Notes: generated from the letters alone by a model not told the origin. 64,000 nucleotides of DNA from Vibrio inusitatus (GCA_024346935.1 AP024879.1:1116001-1180000), one strand, 5' to 3'. Counted from the first letter of the stretch, positions 52,733 through 62,065 are shown. Made by a program: numbers and translations.

Positions 52733-53905
52733 ATGAAACAACAAGCCCCTAGACTCAGTTCACGCTTCATGTATACCGCAAGTTATACGTACCCTCATTT
52801 CGCACCCGGTTCGACAGAACAAAGCACAGCAAAAGGCATCTCAGTCTATTCTGTTGCACCTAATGGTTCACTTGAGCTCGTGCAAGTTATTGAAACACCT
52901 AATCCATCATTCATCACAATTAGCCAAGACCAGACGATGCTCTATTGCGTCAATGAGTTGGGTATTGATGACCGTAAACTAGATGGTATGGTCAGTGCAT
53001 TTCGTATCGATTCTAAGACAGGCGAACTTACGTTTGTGAACTCTCAACTGACTCATGGCAACTGGCCATGCCATTGCGAAATCGATAGTAGCGGCCGCTA
53101 TCTAATGAGTAGCAACTACGGCAGCGCCAATTTTGTCACCCATCCAATCAATAGTGATGGAAGTTTAGGTGAACTCAGTTATCAACACATCAACCAAGCC
53201 AATGGCAGTGGTGCTGAAGCGAACCGTCAATCGGCTTCTCATCCTCACATGATAACCAACAGCCCATCGGGTAAGTTTGTACTGGGTGTCGATTTAGGTA
53301 TCGATCAACTCTTGTGCTGGACAATGAGCGAGAATGGCGAACTGAACTCAGCGCCAGTTCCAGTGGCTAACATTGCATCAGGCAATGGTCCAAGACACAT
53401 GGTTTTCCATCCATCCGAGCAATCGGTGTATGTATTGAGCGAGCTTTCGTCGTCAATCGATGTGTTTCGCTTTGATAAAGAAAGAGGCAGTATGATTTGG
53501 CTACAATCCATTTCAACGCTACCAACAGACAACGATTATGTCCGTCCAGAATTTGATCCAACTAACCCAGGCAAAGTTGCGACTGGTGGAAATACCGGTG
53601 GTGAGATCTGTATCGATTCAAAAGGAGGATATGTTTATGCCAGCAACAGAGGCATGAACTCAGTGGCGCAATTCCAAGTCTGCCCTGAAACCTTCAAACT
53701 TAACGCACTAAACTGGACTCCTACCCAAGGCGACTGCCCTCGTGGCATGGCAGTAGAACCCGATGACCAACACCTATGCGTTGGTAATCAAAACTCAAAC
53801 AACATTGTAAGATTTGCGATAGACACTACTACAGGATTACTAAGACCCAACCCAACGGTTATTGATGCACCTGTGCCTGTTGATTTTGCTTACGCTGGTT
53901 ACTAG
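52733..53905 (+). CDS. Beta-propeller lactonase (6-phosphogluconolactonase/YbhE family)
   Basis: A 390-residue seven-bladed propeller enzyme. FMYTASYTYPHFAPGSTEQS opens the first blade. HCEIDSSGRYLMSSNYGSAN, GPRHMVFHPSEQSVYVLSEL and CPRGMAVEPDDQHLCVGNQN are successive blade motifs of the lactonase family. It hydrolyses a sugar lactone to the free acid, which would supply the operon's substrate. A frame extension to 52706 falls inside the terminator stem and is rejected. A decayed relative lies at 42781-42945. Confidence 0.86.
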   Translation: MKQQAPRLSSRFMYTASYTYPHFAPGSTEQSTAKGISVYSVAPNGSLELVQVIETPNPSFITISQDQTMLYCVNELGIDDRKLDGMVSAFRIDSKTGELTFVNSQLTHGNWPCHCEIDSSGRYLMSSNYGSANFVTHPINSDGSLGELSYQHINQANGSGAEANRQSASHPHMITNSPSGKFVLGVDLGIDQLLCWTMSENGELNSAPVPVANIASGNGPRHMVFHPSEQSVYVLSELSSSIDVFRFDKERGSMIWLQSISTLPTDNDYVRPEFDPTNPGKVATGGNTGGEICIDSKGGYVYASNRGMNSVAQFQVCPETFKLNALNWTPTQGDCPRGMAVEPDDQHLCVGNQNSNNIVRFAIDTTTGLLRPNPTVIDAPVPVDFAYAGY

Positions 53906-54044
53906 CTGAATACTTTTATAAATCCCCCCAAGCGAAACCGTGGCCTGTTAATGTGCCCCGCATCAACAGGTCTCACTATCGATTCGAAAAATTACCATGA
54001 AGCGCGGTTATTTACGCTCATGTACAAGTGTATGAATAGTACTT

Positions 54045-54536
54045 CTAACCCTGAAATATCTGCGAGAACCACAAGTCTATAGCTCGTTTTCTCTTTTCTG
54101 GACCATTGATTCGCACGAGACCTGCTAGTTTTGCCTGCTCCCAAGAAAGAGTGCCTGTCGCAAGAGCATCTAACACATCCAACTCTGTAATCAGCAATAC
54201 CTCCTCATCGGTAGGTAAGTTATCCATTCCTGTTATCTGAACATTCGATCCTATAGCAACGTCACTATAATGCCCTTTGATGGCTTCAAATATAGAAAAA
54301 TCAGCTTTGTTAGGATGCGCTTTCTCAAGTGATGACTTAAAGCTGAATAATCGGAAATGATCGGGCTTATTGATGTTATTCAACTCTCCTGATTGACGTA
54401 CCTCAATCACACTAGCAAATACATCAAGAGAACCCTCTTCTATTGCCATATTGAAGCCTGTACTTTGATGAAGCCCACACGCTAATGCGGTGGCAGAATA
54501 TAGACAAAAAGTGGCCACAACAGCGAGTTTTAGCAT
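54045..54536 (-). CDS. Uncharacterised secreted protein
   Basis: A 163-residue protein with a clear Sec signal peptide (MLKLAVVATFCLYSATALA) and a single mature Cys right after it (ACGLHQS), too far from a lipobox to be a lipoprotein. No domain is recognised. GAGGAAAG precedes the ATG at 54536. It lies 72 bases downstream of the alkylsulfatase gene across a strong terminator, so it may be only weakly linked to it. No function can be proposed. Confidence 0.72.
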   Translation of the reverse strand: MLKLAVVATFCLYSATALACGLHQSTGFNMAIEEGSLDVFASVIEVRQSGELNNINKPDHFRLFSFKSSLEKAHPNKADFSIFEAIKGHYSDVAIGSNVQITGMDNLPTDEEVLLITELDVLDALATGTLSWEQAKLAGLVRINGPEKRKRAIDLWFSQIFQG

Positions 54537-54552
54537 TTTTCTTTCCTCAAAC

Positions 54553-54580
54553 AAAAGGGACCCTAAGGTCCCTTTTACGT
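54553..54580 (-). terminator. Terminator after the alkylsulfatase gene
   Basis: AAAAGGGACC, the loop CTAA and GGTCCCTTTT form a perfect 10-pair stem with T residues on both strands. It separates the alkylsulfatase and the small secreted-protein gene. Confidence 0.88.
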
Positions 54581-54607
54581 TGACATATGTTGTCTTCAAA
54601 TCAGGGA

Positions 54608-56578
54608 TTAGCGAACAATCAACATAATGTCTTGCGGCGCCAGTGGCTTATCAAAGTAGCTCATGAACTGACCAAAGCCTTGAATATCACCATTTGCAAA
54701 AGCAAACTCACCGCTTTGCAGTTTTTGTCCCATCACCTGCTGGGCATTTGGACCTGCCATTAGGATGTCATTCAAAGTTGCACGAGTCGTATTGATCTCC
54801 ACATCTGCATTTACGAGAGCCTGCTCATGCAGCTGAGCAATACCATTGCGAATCTCAATAGCGAACGATTCATTGGTATCAGAGAAGTGATACACCAGAG
54901 TCATATTTACATCGAGTGTATTCTCAGCAATCAGGGTGGACGTCATCATGTCAAAGATCTGCTTGCTAGGGAGAGCCGTTAATACATCAACAGATGCAAA
55001 GCTGATCATATTAGAGAAGTCACGAGTTCCTTCTAGTTCTGCTGCTGCATTAAGCGCCCAGTTACGCCAGTTAATGTTCACTTGATCCGAAGCCCACGCT
55101 TTATACGCTGTCGCTTTTAGCTTACGTGCTTCCATATCATCTTTATTTACTGTGATTGGGTAAGACAGTATCTCAGCGGCAAAGGTGTAGTTTTCGGCTT
55201 CAATCGCAGCATTAGCTGTCTTCATAATGTTGTCACGACCGCCCATGATCTCAATGAATGCCTTAGCGCGTTGCTCATAAGCCATGGGTTCTAACTGCCA
55301 CGGGTCGCCTTCAAAGAAGCCGTTGTAGCCTACATAAATCTGGCGCACTGCATGGGCAACCGTACCGTAGTGTTCACCTAACCAAGGATGCTCTGCAAGA
55401 TGCTTAGGCAGTTTTACTACTTCAACCAATTCATCCGGTGTCATGCCTTTGTTCATGTAGCGAATCGTTTGGTCGTGCGTGTATTGAATTGCATCACGAT
55501 ACGCAGTTAGTACATTGTCGACCGCTTCTTTACCTTCAACAGGGCGACCATGAGAGTTAATCATCACCTCTGTATCAAACTGACGCATAATGTCTATGCC
55601 CTTGAACCACATCGATGGATCACGAAACTTCGTACCACGAATGGTGTGAAGATTCGGGAAGTTTTCACCCTGGAGTACTTCCGCCGCGTGCAGGATTTTT
55701 TGCTCTGGCAGGTACACCACGATTTCATCTTTGGTTTCAGAAGGTACGTTGACGATTTCTAGCTTAACGCCAGCGATAGTGGTCTCAATTTTGTCTTTGA
55801 ATACAACATTCGGCTCGATGAACGAGATATCACCCTGCATAAAACGAGGACCAAGGCCGTCGTTTACCGTGCCGTGCTCGCCTTCTTTAACATGCTTAGC
55901 ACCCGTATATGAAGTACGGTGCCCAAATAGAGTACCTAGGTTAGACGACCAGTTTGCAACCGCTGCTGTTAGGCCTTCTTGAGCAATGATTTGCACTTGT
56001 CCCGATGCCACTTCCTCATCATTAGTCCATGCGCGGACTCCTGAGATATGGTCGATGTGGTTATGAGAATAAACGATTGCTTTAACTGGCTTATCGGTGA
56101 TCTTACGGAACTGTTCTTTGGCCGCTTGCGCCATTTGAACTGACTCACCTGGATCGACAATGATAATACCGTCATCGCCCTCAATCATCACAGGTGTATC
56201 AAGACCAAATCCGTATGCGAGATACACATTGTGATCCACTTGAATGACCGCTTGGTCCATTTTACGACCATGCTTGGTCAGCGTTGGGTGTACGTATTCT
56301 GACTCTTCTGTGTACGCTAATGTATCACCTGTTTTAGATAATACTTTGATGCGCTCACCCTTACCCCAGAACAGGTTTGATTCATGCTCAAATAACACAC
56401 CGTCGTTGTAACGTGCATCCATATCAATATTCTGATATTGAGCAGCGTTGCTAGTTTGAAGCTCATGCCCTGTTTTTGATGTCGCCTCTACAGTTGCAGT
56501 ACTTGCTATAGCATTAGATGCAAAAAGCACAGTCGCTATCGTTGTGGGTAGAACCATTTTTCGAAATGTATTTGTCAT
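54608..56578 (-). CDS. Secreted SdsA-type alkylsulfatase (metallo-beta-lactamase fold)
   Basis: A 656-residue enzyme with a signal peptide (residues 1-25, ending AIA). It has the metal site HxHxDH (His172, His174, Asp176, His177 in SHNHIDHISG), a second His block HGRPVEGKEAV, a dimerisation region (PWLGEHYGTVAHAVRQIYVG) and a C-terminal SCP2-like domain. It hydrolyses primary alkyl sulfates such as dodecyl sulfate in the periplasm. A divergent LysR gene mirrors the sdsA1/sdsB1 arrangement in Pseudomonas. Confidence 0.92.
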   Translation of the reverse strand: MTNTFRKMVLPTTIATVLFASNAIASTATVEATSKTGHELQTSNAAQYQNIDMDARYNDGVLFEHESNLFWGKGERIKVLSKTGDTLAYTEESEYVHPTLTKHGRKMDQAVIQVDHNVYLAYGFGLDTPVMIEGDDGIIIVDPGESVQMAQAAKEQFRKITDKPVKAIVYSHNHIDHISGVRAWTNDEEVASGQVQIIAQEGLTAAVANWSSNLGTLFGHRTSYTGAKHVKEGEHGTVNDGLGPRFMQGDISFIEPNVVFKDKIETTIAGVKLEIVNVPSETKDEIVVYLPEQKILHAAEVLQGENFPNLHTIRGTKFRDPSMWFKGIDIMRQFDTEVMINSHGRPVEGKEAVDNVLTAYRDAIQYTHDQTIRYMNKGMTPDELVEVVKLPKHLAEHPWLGEHYGTVAHAVRQIYVGYNGFFEGDPWQLEPMAYEQRAKAFIEIMGGRDNIMKTANAAIEAENYTFAAEILSYPITVNKDDMEARKLKATAYKAWASDQVNINWRNWALNAAAELEGTRDFSNMISFASVDVLTALPSKQIFDMMTSTLIAENTLDVNMTLVYHFSDTNESFAIEIRNGIAQLHEQALVNADVEINTTRATLNDILMAGPNAQQVMGQKLQSGEFAFANGDIQGFGQFMSYFDKPLAPQDIMLIVR

Positions 56579-56696
56579 AAGGAAGGATACCTAACTCTAT
56601 TTTTATAATTGAATTCGCGAGGAAATGTTCAAGAACTCATTAAAAATGATCATAGAGCTTAAATACCACTGAATAAACGATGTGTTTTGATATCAA

Positions 56697-56716
56697 AATA
56701 TCGTAAATACGATATT
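56697..56716. promoter_or_regulatory. Perfect palindrome between the alkylsulfatase and LysR genes
   Basis: AATATCGTAAATACGATATT has arms AATATCGT and ACGATATT with four central bases. It lies 26 bases before the regulator start and 118 before the sulfatase start. It is a probable LysR binding site controlling both genes. Confidence 0.72.
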
Positions 56717-56742
56717 ATAAGTCGTTAATAATGAGGCTTTCT

Positions 56743-57681
56743 ATGCAAAACGATATCCCTAACTTCAATCTATTAGCTGTATTTGCCGCTGTTATAGAGC
56801 AAGGAAGCTTAAGTAAAGCTGCAGAGCAGTTAAATACCAACCAATCGACGGTTAGTACCGCAATGGCCCGACTATCAAAGCAATTGGGACAAGAATTGTA
56901 TTTACGTAAAGGTAGGGGCATTGAGCCCACCAGCTATGCCAAAAACCTTTATCGGCAAGTACAAGATCCGATCAATCAGCTCAATCAAGTATTCCAATCT
57001 TTAGGATCATTTGATCCCGCAACCGCTAAGCGTCAATTTGTCATTACCGCCCCTGAGCATCTGCAATGGGTTCTGATGGATCAATTTGCCAAAACCACGC
57101 CAGAAAACATCACTTTAGAGGTGTTTGATCAGCCTTCTGATGAAAGCAAAATGTACGATGATTTGATGAGTCAAAAGGTTGATCTTTTGATTGATATCTT
57201 ACCATCAAAGCAAGCTAGCATTCGAAGTACCAAACTATTGGGAAATAGCTTTGTGGTGGTTTGTAGCCAAGATCACCCTCGAATACAAGGGAAGCTAACA
57301 GCAGAACTTTTTATGCAAGAAAAGCACGCCCTACTGGAACGCAAAAGAAACAGCCTTTATAGCCTAACCCACTACACTAGCATTGACTTATCCAAACGAA
57401 ATGTGGCCTATCATGGACGTACTCTGTTCAGCAACTTGATGCTCTGCAGCCAAACCGATTGCCTGAGTGTTGTACCCTTGTCTCTCGCACTGCAATTTAA
57501 AGACAGATTACAATTACAGGTGTTCACACCGCCGTTTGAGCATACAACTATGAGTACCTATCTGATCTGGCCAAAGAGGCTCGACAATGACCCTGCACAT
57601 GCATGGCTTAGAGACACTATTTTTACGATTTCGAAGAAAATTCAGGTGTATTTGGACAAATATAAGCTTGAGCATGAATAA
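56743..57681 (+). CDS. LysR-family transcriptional regulator
   Basis: A 312-residue regulator. The helix-turn-helix covers about residues 5-65 (QGSLSKAAEQLNTNQSTVST is the recognition region). The effector domain begins near residue 90 (KRQFVITAPEHLQWVL). The ATG at 56743 is chosen because GAGG lies six bases before it; the ATG at 56731 is the alternative. It probably activates the divergent alkylsulfatase gene in response to an alkyl sulfate or alcohol, by analogy with SdsB1. Confidence 0.85.
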   Translation: MQNDIPNFNLLAVFAAVIEQGSLSKAAEQLNTNQSTVSTAMARLSKQLGQELYLRKGRGIEPTSYAKNLYRQVQDPINQLNQVFQSLGSFDPATAKRQFVITAPEHLQWVLMDQFAKTTPENITLEVFDQPSDESKMYDDLMSQKVDLLIDILPSKQASIRSTKLLGNSFVVVCSQDHPRIQGKLTAELFMQEKHALLERKRNSLYSLTHYTSIDLSKRNVAYHGRTLFSNLMLCSQTDCLSVVPLSLALQFKDRLQLQVFTPPFEHTTMSTYLIWPKRLDNDPAHAWLRDTIFTISKKIQVYLDKYKLEHE

Positions 57682-57756
57682 ATGACAGATACACAAAACC
57701 ACGCAATAAAGCGTTAATTTTCAAAGCATTGGGATTGGTAAAACAAGAAAAGATAT

Positions 57757-57790
57757 TGGAGCGTGCAGCGGGAATCGAACCCCCATCATC
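57757..57790 (-). pseudogene. Degenerate 3' fragment of tRNA-Gly(UCC), possible attachment-site scar
   Basis: Read on the minus strand, the 34 bases start GATGATGGGGGTTCGATTCC and end GCACGCTCCA. They match the variable region, T-arm, acceptor 3' side and CCA end of gamma-proteobacterial tRNA-Gly(UCC), with about two differences. The 5' two-thirds of the tRNA is absent. Such fragments are left at the far end of elements that integrate into a tRNA gene, but no integrase is nearby. tRNA identification is from memory of the sequence family. Confidence 0.65.
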
Positions 57791-57858
57791 TTATTTTTGT
57801 GTGTCGGTGATAAAACGGAAACAAAAAAATGGAAATAGTTGCCGCTGAATTTATTTCA

Positions 57859-58380
57859 CTAACAGGCATCTGTTCGTATAGTAACGTTAGGGGCGTACAC
57901 TTGAGTATTCGTGTACTGAACATGGCAGTTTACACCTTGCTCATCAGGCAGGCCTGAATACTGATCACTAGTGTATATTCTTATGTGCCCAGGCTTTCCA
58001 GCGAGCCATCCACCAGGCTCAAGAATTAAAGCTTCATCCAGATCTACAAATGACTTCACCGATGCTTCATCAACCGCCATGTGACCATTAACAATATAAG
58101 CATTTTCAAACCCTTCTCCCAGCCATGAGGCACTGACGAAAGGTTCATTTTCCTTCCCAGCAATTAAAGCTTCAGAATAGACGAGATGGTTTGCATCACC
58201 GATTGCAGCTTTTATACCTTGTAGATCAGCAATCGTTGCATCTTTTTGAAGATTAAGATATTTAGGCATGGCGACAACCGCGAGTATTCCCAGTATCACA
58301 ATGACAACAACGAGTTCTATGAGTGTAAAACCGTGAGTATTATTTCTCGGATAGGTCTGTCTGTTTTCATTAATGGCCAT
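57859..58380 (-). CDS. Orphan type IV prepilin-like protein
   Basis: A 173-residue prepilin. HGFTLIELVVVIVILGILAV contains the cleavage site after Gly17, Phe18 as the methylated residue and the Glu+5 (Glu22) needed for assembly. The C-terminus has a Cys pair (GVNCHV and TDAC) typical of MSHA-like pilins. No other pilus or type II secretion gene is near, so it must use machinery encoded elsewhere. GAGG precedes the ATG at 58380. Confidence 0.85.
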   Translation of the reverse strand: MAINENRQTYPRNNTHGFTLIELVVVIVILGILAVVAMPKYLNLQKDATIADLQGIKAAIGDANHLVYSEALIAGKENEPFVSASWLGEGFENAYIVNGHMAVDEASVKSFVDLDEALILEPGGWLAGKPGHIRIYTSDQYSGLPDEQGVNCHVQYTNTQVYAPNVTIRTDAC

Positions 58381-58806
58381 AATCACCTCAAGCTATAAGT
58401 ACGATTATCAGATCCATTGACATCAAGACGCATTTTAAAATCAACTAACAATAGTGGCTAATGATGAGTAGCAATAACAGGTATGCGCTATGTCAATACC
58501 ACTCATTAGGAGCGAGTTTTAATCTGTCGTAAGTTTTCTTCTAAAAATATTTCAATTTGACCAAATCTAAGCTGAATAGGTTCTACGTCACAACTCAACA
58601 AGCGCCAAACCCGTACTTACTGTGGTGCAGTGGCCAAATGATACTTGGGTGTAGCTGTGTGTTCACTTCGTCGCAACACACAATGGAGCATAAATGAGCC
58701 AGCACAGATCTCGCTTGCTCGAAGATGGATAACTTCGAGTTGCGCGTTTTGTAATTTAGTAAAGTATGAATTAACTAAGGTATGGCAGGTAGCTCATTAT
58801 GACATA
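58381..58806. other. Non-coding region between the prepilin and acetyltransferase genes
   Basis: The 426 bases contain a hairpin with arms GTGTGTT and AACACAC (about 58656-58679) and short open frames without start signals or recognisable products. I see no gene here. It may be a decayed sequence near the tRNA fragment. Confidence 0.45.
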
Positions 58807-59382
58807 CTACTTAGTCTCACTATTTCGTTCTGTAATGTCTCTTATTTTAACCGCTGGCACGCCTACACATACTGAGTTATCAGGTAGATCTTTCACCACG
58901 ACACTCCCTGCTCCAACAACGACATTGTTACCAATCGAGACTCCCGGGCATACCGTGACATTAGCACCTAGCCATACGTCCTTACCTATGGTAACTGGCT
59001 TTGCAAATTCGGCCCCGTAGGCACGTTCAACAGGATCCAATGGATGTCCCGGCGATGCAATCACAACGTTTGGTGCCAGTAGGCAATTATCGCCAATGGT
59101 GACTGGTGCGCAATCCAAAATTACACATCCATGGTTGGCATAAAAATTGTTTCCCAATCGAATGTTGTAGCCGTAATCACAATAAAAAGGCGGCTCCACC
59201 CATGCCTCCGTTTTATAGCCAATAATATTGGACATCAGGGCTTGATGAGTAGCACGATCAGTTGGGCATGTTTGGGATATCTTAAAGCACAACGCCTTCG
59301 CTCTGTTGCGATCCGCAACCAACTCAGGATCAGATTGGATATAATCCAACCCTGCAATCATTTTTTGTTTCTCGGTTAGCAC
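58807..59382 (-). CDS. Sugar O-acetyltransferase (maltose acetyltransferase/LacA/NodL family)
   Basis: A 191-residue left-handed beta-helix enzyme. The N-terminal EKQKMIAGLDYIQSDPEL is the Mac domain. The hexapeptide repeats run from IRLGNNFYANHGCVILDCAP to IGNNVVVGAGSVVVKDLPDN. The catalytic His is in ASPGHPLDPVER. It transfers acetyl from acetyl-CoA to a sugar. A GTG at 59382 is chosen as the start because AAGGAG lies five bases before it and the protein then begins LTEKQKM, as usual. The upstream 22 codons are not expected to be translated. Confidence 0.88.
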   Translation of the reverse strand: MLTEKQKMIAGLDYIQSDPELVADRNRAKALCFKISQTCPTDRATHQALMSNIIGYKTEAWVEPPFYCDYGYNIRLGNNFYANHGCVILDCAPVTIGDNCLLAPNVVIASPGHPLDPVERAYGAEFAKPVTIGKDVWLGANVTVCPGVSIGNNVVVGAGSVVVKDLPDNSVCVGVPAVKIRDITERNSETK

Positions 59383-59636
59383 GAGATCTCCTTGAGGTAT
59401 ACATGCGAAAGAAAGGCATAACTTTTTAAGGATAAAACTATTGGTCAAATAGCAAAGCTTAAATTGGAGGGCAATACCCTCCCTAGCTCACAGTGGGACA
59501 ACCATGTTTTTTGACTAGATGTTCCAGATACTAAAATTCGTTTGATTTTCTGTCTGCTTCATAATTTACCGTTAGGTTTAATAAAAAGCTCGCCATGCTC
59601 TATCTTATACCGATTTTCCCATTGTCTATTTGTTCA

Positions 59637-59664
59637 AAATGAGCCTGCTAGGTCAGGCTCATTT
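59637..59664 (-). terminator. Terminator after the GH3 gene
   Basis: AAATGAGCCTG and CAGGCTCATTT form an 11-pair stem with a six-base loop, 17 bases after the stop, followed on the minus strand by TTGAAC. The T run is short but the stem is strong. Confidence 0.75.
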
Positions 59665-59680
59665 ATTCATAAGCCTTGGG

Positions 59681-62065
59681 TTAATGAGTAATAGAAAAAC
59701 TGGCTTGTTGAACCTTATCTGAAGCCGTTCCTACGAAGACATCGAACATGCCTGATTCGTAGCCCCAACTCATATCTGCACGATAAAATGCGAGATCATC
59801 TGTTGAGAGAATGAATGAAATAGTTTTACTTTCACCGGCTTCGAAATGAACTTTTTGAAAGCCTTTTAGTTCTTTTACTGGGCGAGTAATCGAACCCACA
59901 AGCTGTCTGGTATAAAGTTGGATAACCTCTTCACCAGCAAAATCTCCAGAGTTAGTCACCTTGACGCTCACTACTAAGTCTTTCTCTGAACTCAAAAAAT
60001 CTGAACTCAGCTTCATATCTGTATAGTCAAACTGACCATAAGTTAGACCGTGCCCAAAAGCGTATAACGGGGTATTTAGTGAGTCGTCATAACGCGATTT
60101 ATAATGTTCATGTCGTTGGTTAGGGTTATCCGCTTTATAAGGGCGTCCCGTATTCTTCTCATTATAGTAAATCGGTACTTGACCCACCGAGCGAGGGAAT
60201 GTCATAGGGAGTTTACCAGACGGTGAATAGTCACCCGACAACACATCAGCAATGGCATGTCCACCAGCGGTTCCCGGATACCAAGCGTGCAAAATAGAAT
60301 CGACGTTTTCATCTGCCCAACGTAAATCATTTGGTCGACCACTCATCACAACAAGCACCATTGGTTTGCCGAGTTTTTTCAGCGCCTTCATTACCTCTTG
60401 TTGATTACCGGGTAACTTGAGCTCGACTCGGCTTGCCGCTTCACCTGACATGCGCTGATCTTCACCCATAACCATGACTATTACGTCAGATTTTTTAGCT
60501 GCAGTAATAGCCGCATCAAGATCTGATTGTAGTTGGGGGGCAGCTTTATGGATCCGTGGCACCGTTAATCCCTCTAAAGTATCAAGCTCATCTTGAGTCG
60601 ATAAGTACTCGTTGCTTGCCCCTTTCGCATAATGAATTTTAATATCGTCGCCATAACGGCTTTTTAAACCATCAAGCACTGAAACTGGGTCACTCTTACG
60701 ATCTCCAGCAGCTGCCCAATTACCAATCATGTCGGCTCTACTGTCTGCAAGGGGACCTATCAAAGCGATCGAATCAATCTTCTTCATATTGAGTGGTAAA
60801 ATATCATTATCATTCTTCAATAAAACAAACGACTTTCTAGCTACATCTCTTGCAGCTTCGAGGTTTTCAATACTAAGAATTTCTCGAGCGGCTCTTTCTT
60901 TGTCGTTATAACGATATGGATCTTCAAACAATCCTAAACGCCATTTCATTTCAAGTATTGAACGTACCGACTTATCAATCGCTTGCTCTGACACTTTATC
61001 TTCCGCGACTAACGACTCTAGATGCTCAATATAAAGCTGCCCAACCATATCCATGTCCGCGCCTGCATTAAATGCAATCTCCGCAGCATGTTTTTCGTCA
61101 CGAGCATAACCATGAGGCACCAATTCGTTGATGGCAGTATAGTCCGTCACAACAAATCCTTTGAAACCCCACTGGTCGCGAAGCACTTCAGTCAGCAATC
61201 GGTGACTGCCAGAAGCAGGTACACCGTTGAGGTCATTAAACGCCGTCATGAACGTACCAACACCCGCATCCACCATAGCTTTAAATGGAGGCATCTGTGT
61301 TGTCCAAAGCTCATGTTCTGAGACATCAGTAGTATGGTAGTCACGTCCAGCTTGAGATAATCCATAACCCACAAAGTGCTTTGCCGTTGCCATTACAGTG
61401 TCTTCGGCGCTCAAATCCTCACCTTGAAACCCTTGAACACGAGCAACTGCCATGGCGGTCGATAAAAATACGTCTTCTCCTGATGCTTCCGACACTCGCC
61501 CCCACCGAGGATCTCTAACCAGATCAGCCATCGGAGCAAACGTCCACATAATGCCATCAGCAGCTGCTTCTTTTGCGGCAAAGCGCGCACTGGCTTTTAC
61601 CGCATCTAAATCCCATGTGGCGGCTTCGCCAATCGACTGTGGAAAAATCGTTTTGTGGCCATGAATAATGTCGTGCCCGACAATTAGTGGAATACCCATA
61701 CGCGTTTCTTCTACCGCAATATTTTGTAGATGCCGCCCAAACTCTGCACCGTATGCATTGAAGATTGCACCAACTTGTCCATCTCGGATCTGCTGTTCAT
61801 AAGACTCATTGATAAATGGACCAGTGGTATTACGAAAACCACTTTGTAAATCAAGCTGACCAATTTTTTCTTTTAGCGTCATTTTCTGAATAAGCTCCTC
61901 AACAAACTTATTCATATCCGCTGAATCCTTTTGCCAATGAACGTTAGATGCTGAGCTTTGAGGCTCTACTCGAATAACGTCTTTAAACATTGTTGTACCC
62001 GCCATAGCATAACCTTCTAATGATAAACTGAGCGTCAAAACTGTCGCCTTAAATGCTGTTCTCAT
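59681..62065 (-). CDS. bglX: Secreted GH3 beta-glucosidase, BglX type
   Basis: A 794-residue glycoside hydrolase family 3 enzyme with an N-terminal signal sequence (MRTAFKATVLTLSLSLEGYA, cleavage near AMA). Active-site features include the KHFVGYG motif, the nucleophile Asp in FKGFVVTDYTAINEL, the second domain with VMVMGEDQRMSGEAASR, and the C-terminal fibronectin-type domain with GEEVIQLYTRQ. It cleaves beta-linked oligosaccharides in the periplasm. The start at 62065 follows TTGGAAC. An adjacent barrel protein gene suggests oligosaccharide uptake. Confidence 0.92.
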   Translation of the reverse strand: MRTAFKATVLTLSLSLEGYAMAGTTMFKDVIRVEPQSSASNVHWQKDSADMNKFVEELIQKMTLKEKIGQLDLQSGFRNTTGPFINESYEQQIRDGQVGAIFNAYGAEFGRHLQNIAVEETRMGIPLIVGHDIIHGHKTIFPQSIGEAATWDLDAVKASARFAAKEAAADGIMWTFAPMADLVRDPRWGRVSEASGEDVFLSTAMAVARVQGFQGEDLSAEDTVMATAKHFVGYGLSQAGRDYHTTDVSEHELWTTQMPPFKAMVDAGVGTFMTAFNDLNGVPASGSHRLLTEVLRDQWGFKGFVVTDYTAINELVPHGYARDEKHAAEIAFNAGADMDMVGQLYIEHLESLVAEDKVSEQAIDKSVRSILEMKWRLGLFEDPYRYNDKERAAREILSIENLEAARDVARKSFVLLKNDNDILPLNMKKIDSIALIGPLADSRADMIGNWAAAGDRKSDPVSVLDGLKSRYGDDIKIHYAKGASNEYLSTQDELDTLEGLTVPRIHKAAPQLQSDLDAAITAAKKSDVIVMVMGEDQRMSGEAASRVELKLPGNQQEVMKALKKLGKPMVLVVMSGRPNDLRWADENVDSILHAWYPGTAGGHAIADVLSGDYSPSGKLPMTFPRSVGQVPIYYNEKNTGRPYKADNPNQRHEHYKSRYDDSLNTPLYAFGHGLTYGQFDYTDMKLSSDFLSSEKDLVVSVKVTNSGDFAGEEVIQLYTRQLVGSITRPVKELKGFQKVHFEAGESKTISFILSTDDLAFYRADMSWGYESGMFDVFVGTASDKVQQASFSITH

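Noticed and set aside
58645..58875. 76-codon plus-strand frame upstream of and overlapping the acetyltransferase gene end
   Set aside because: No start signal or domain is visible, and its composition is unlike the neighbouring genes; it is probably non-coding.
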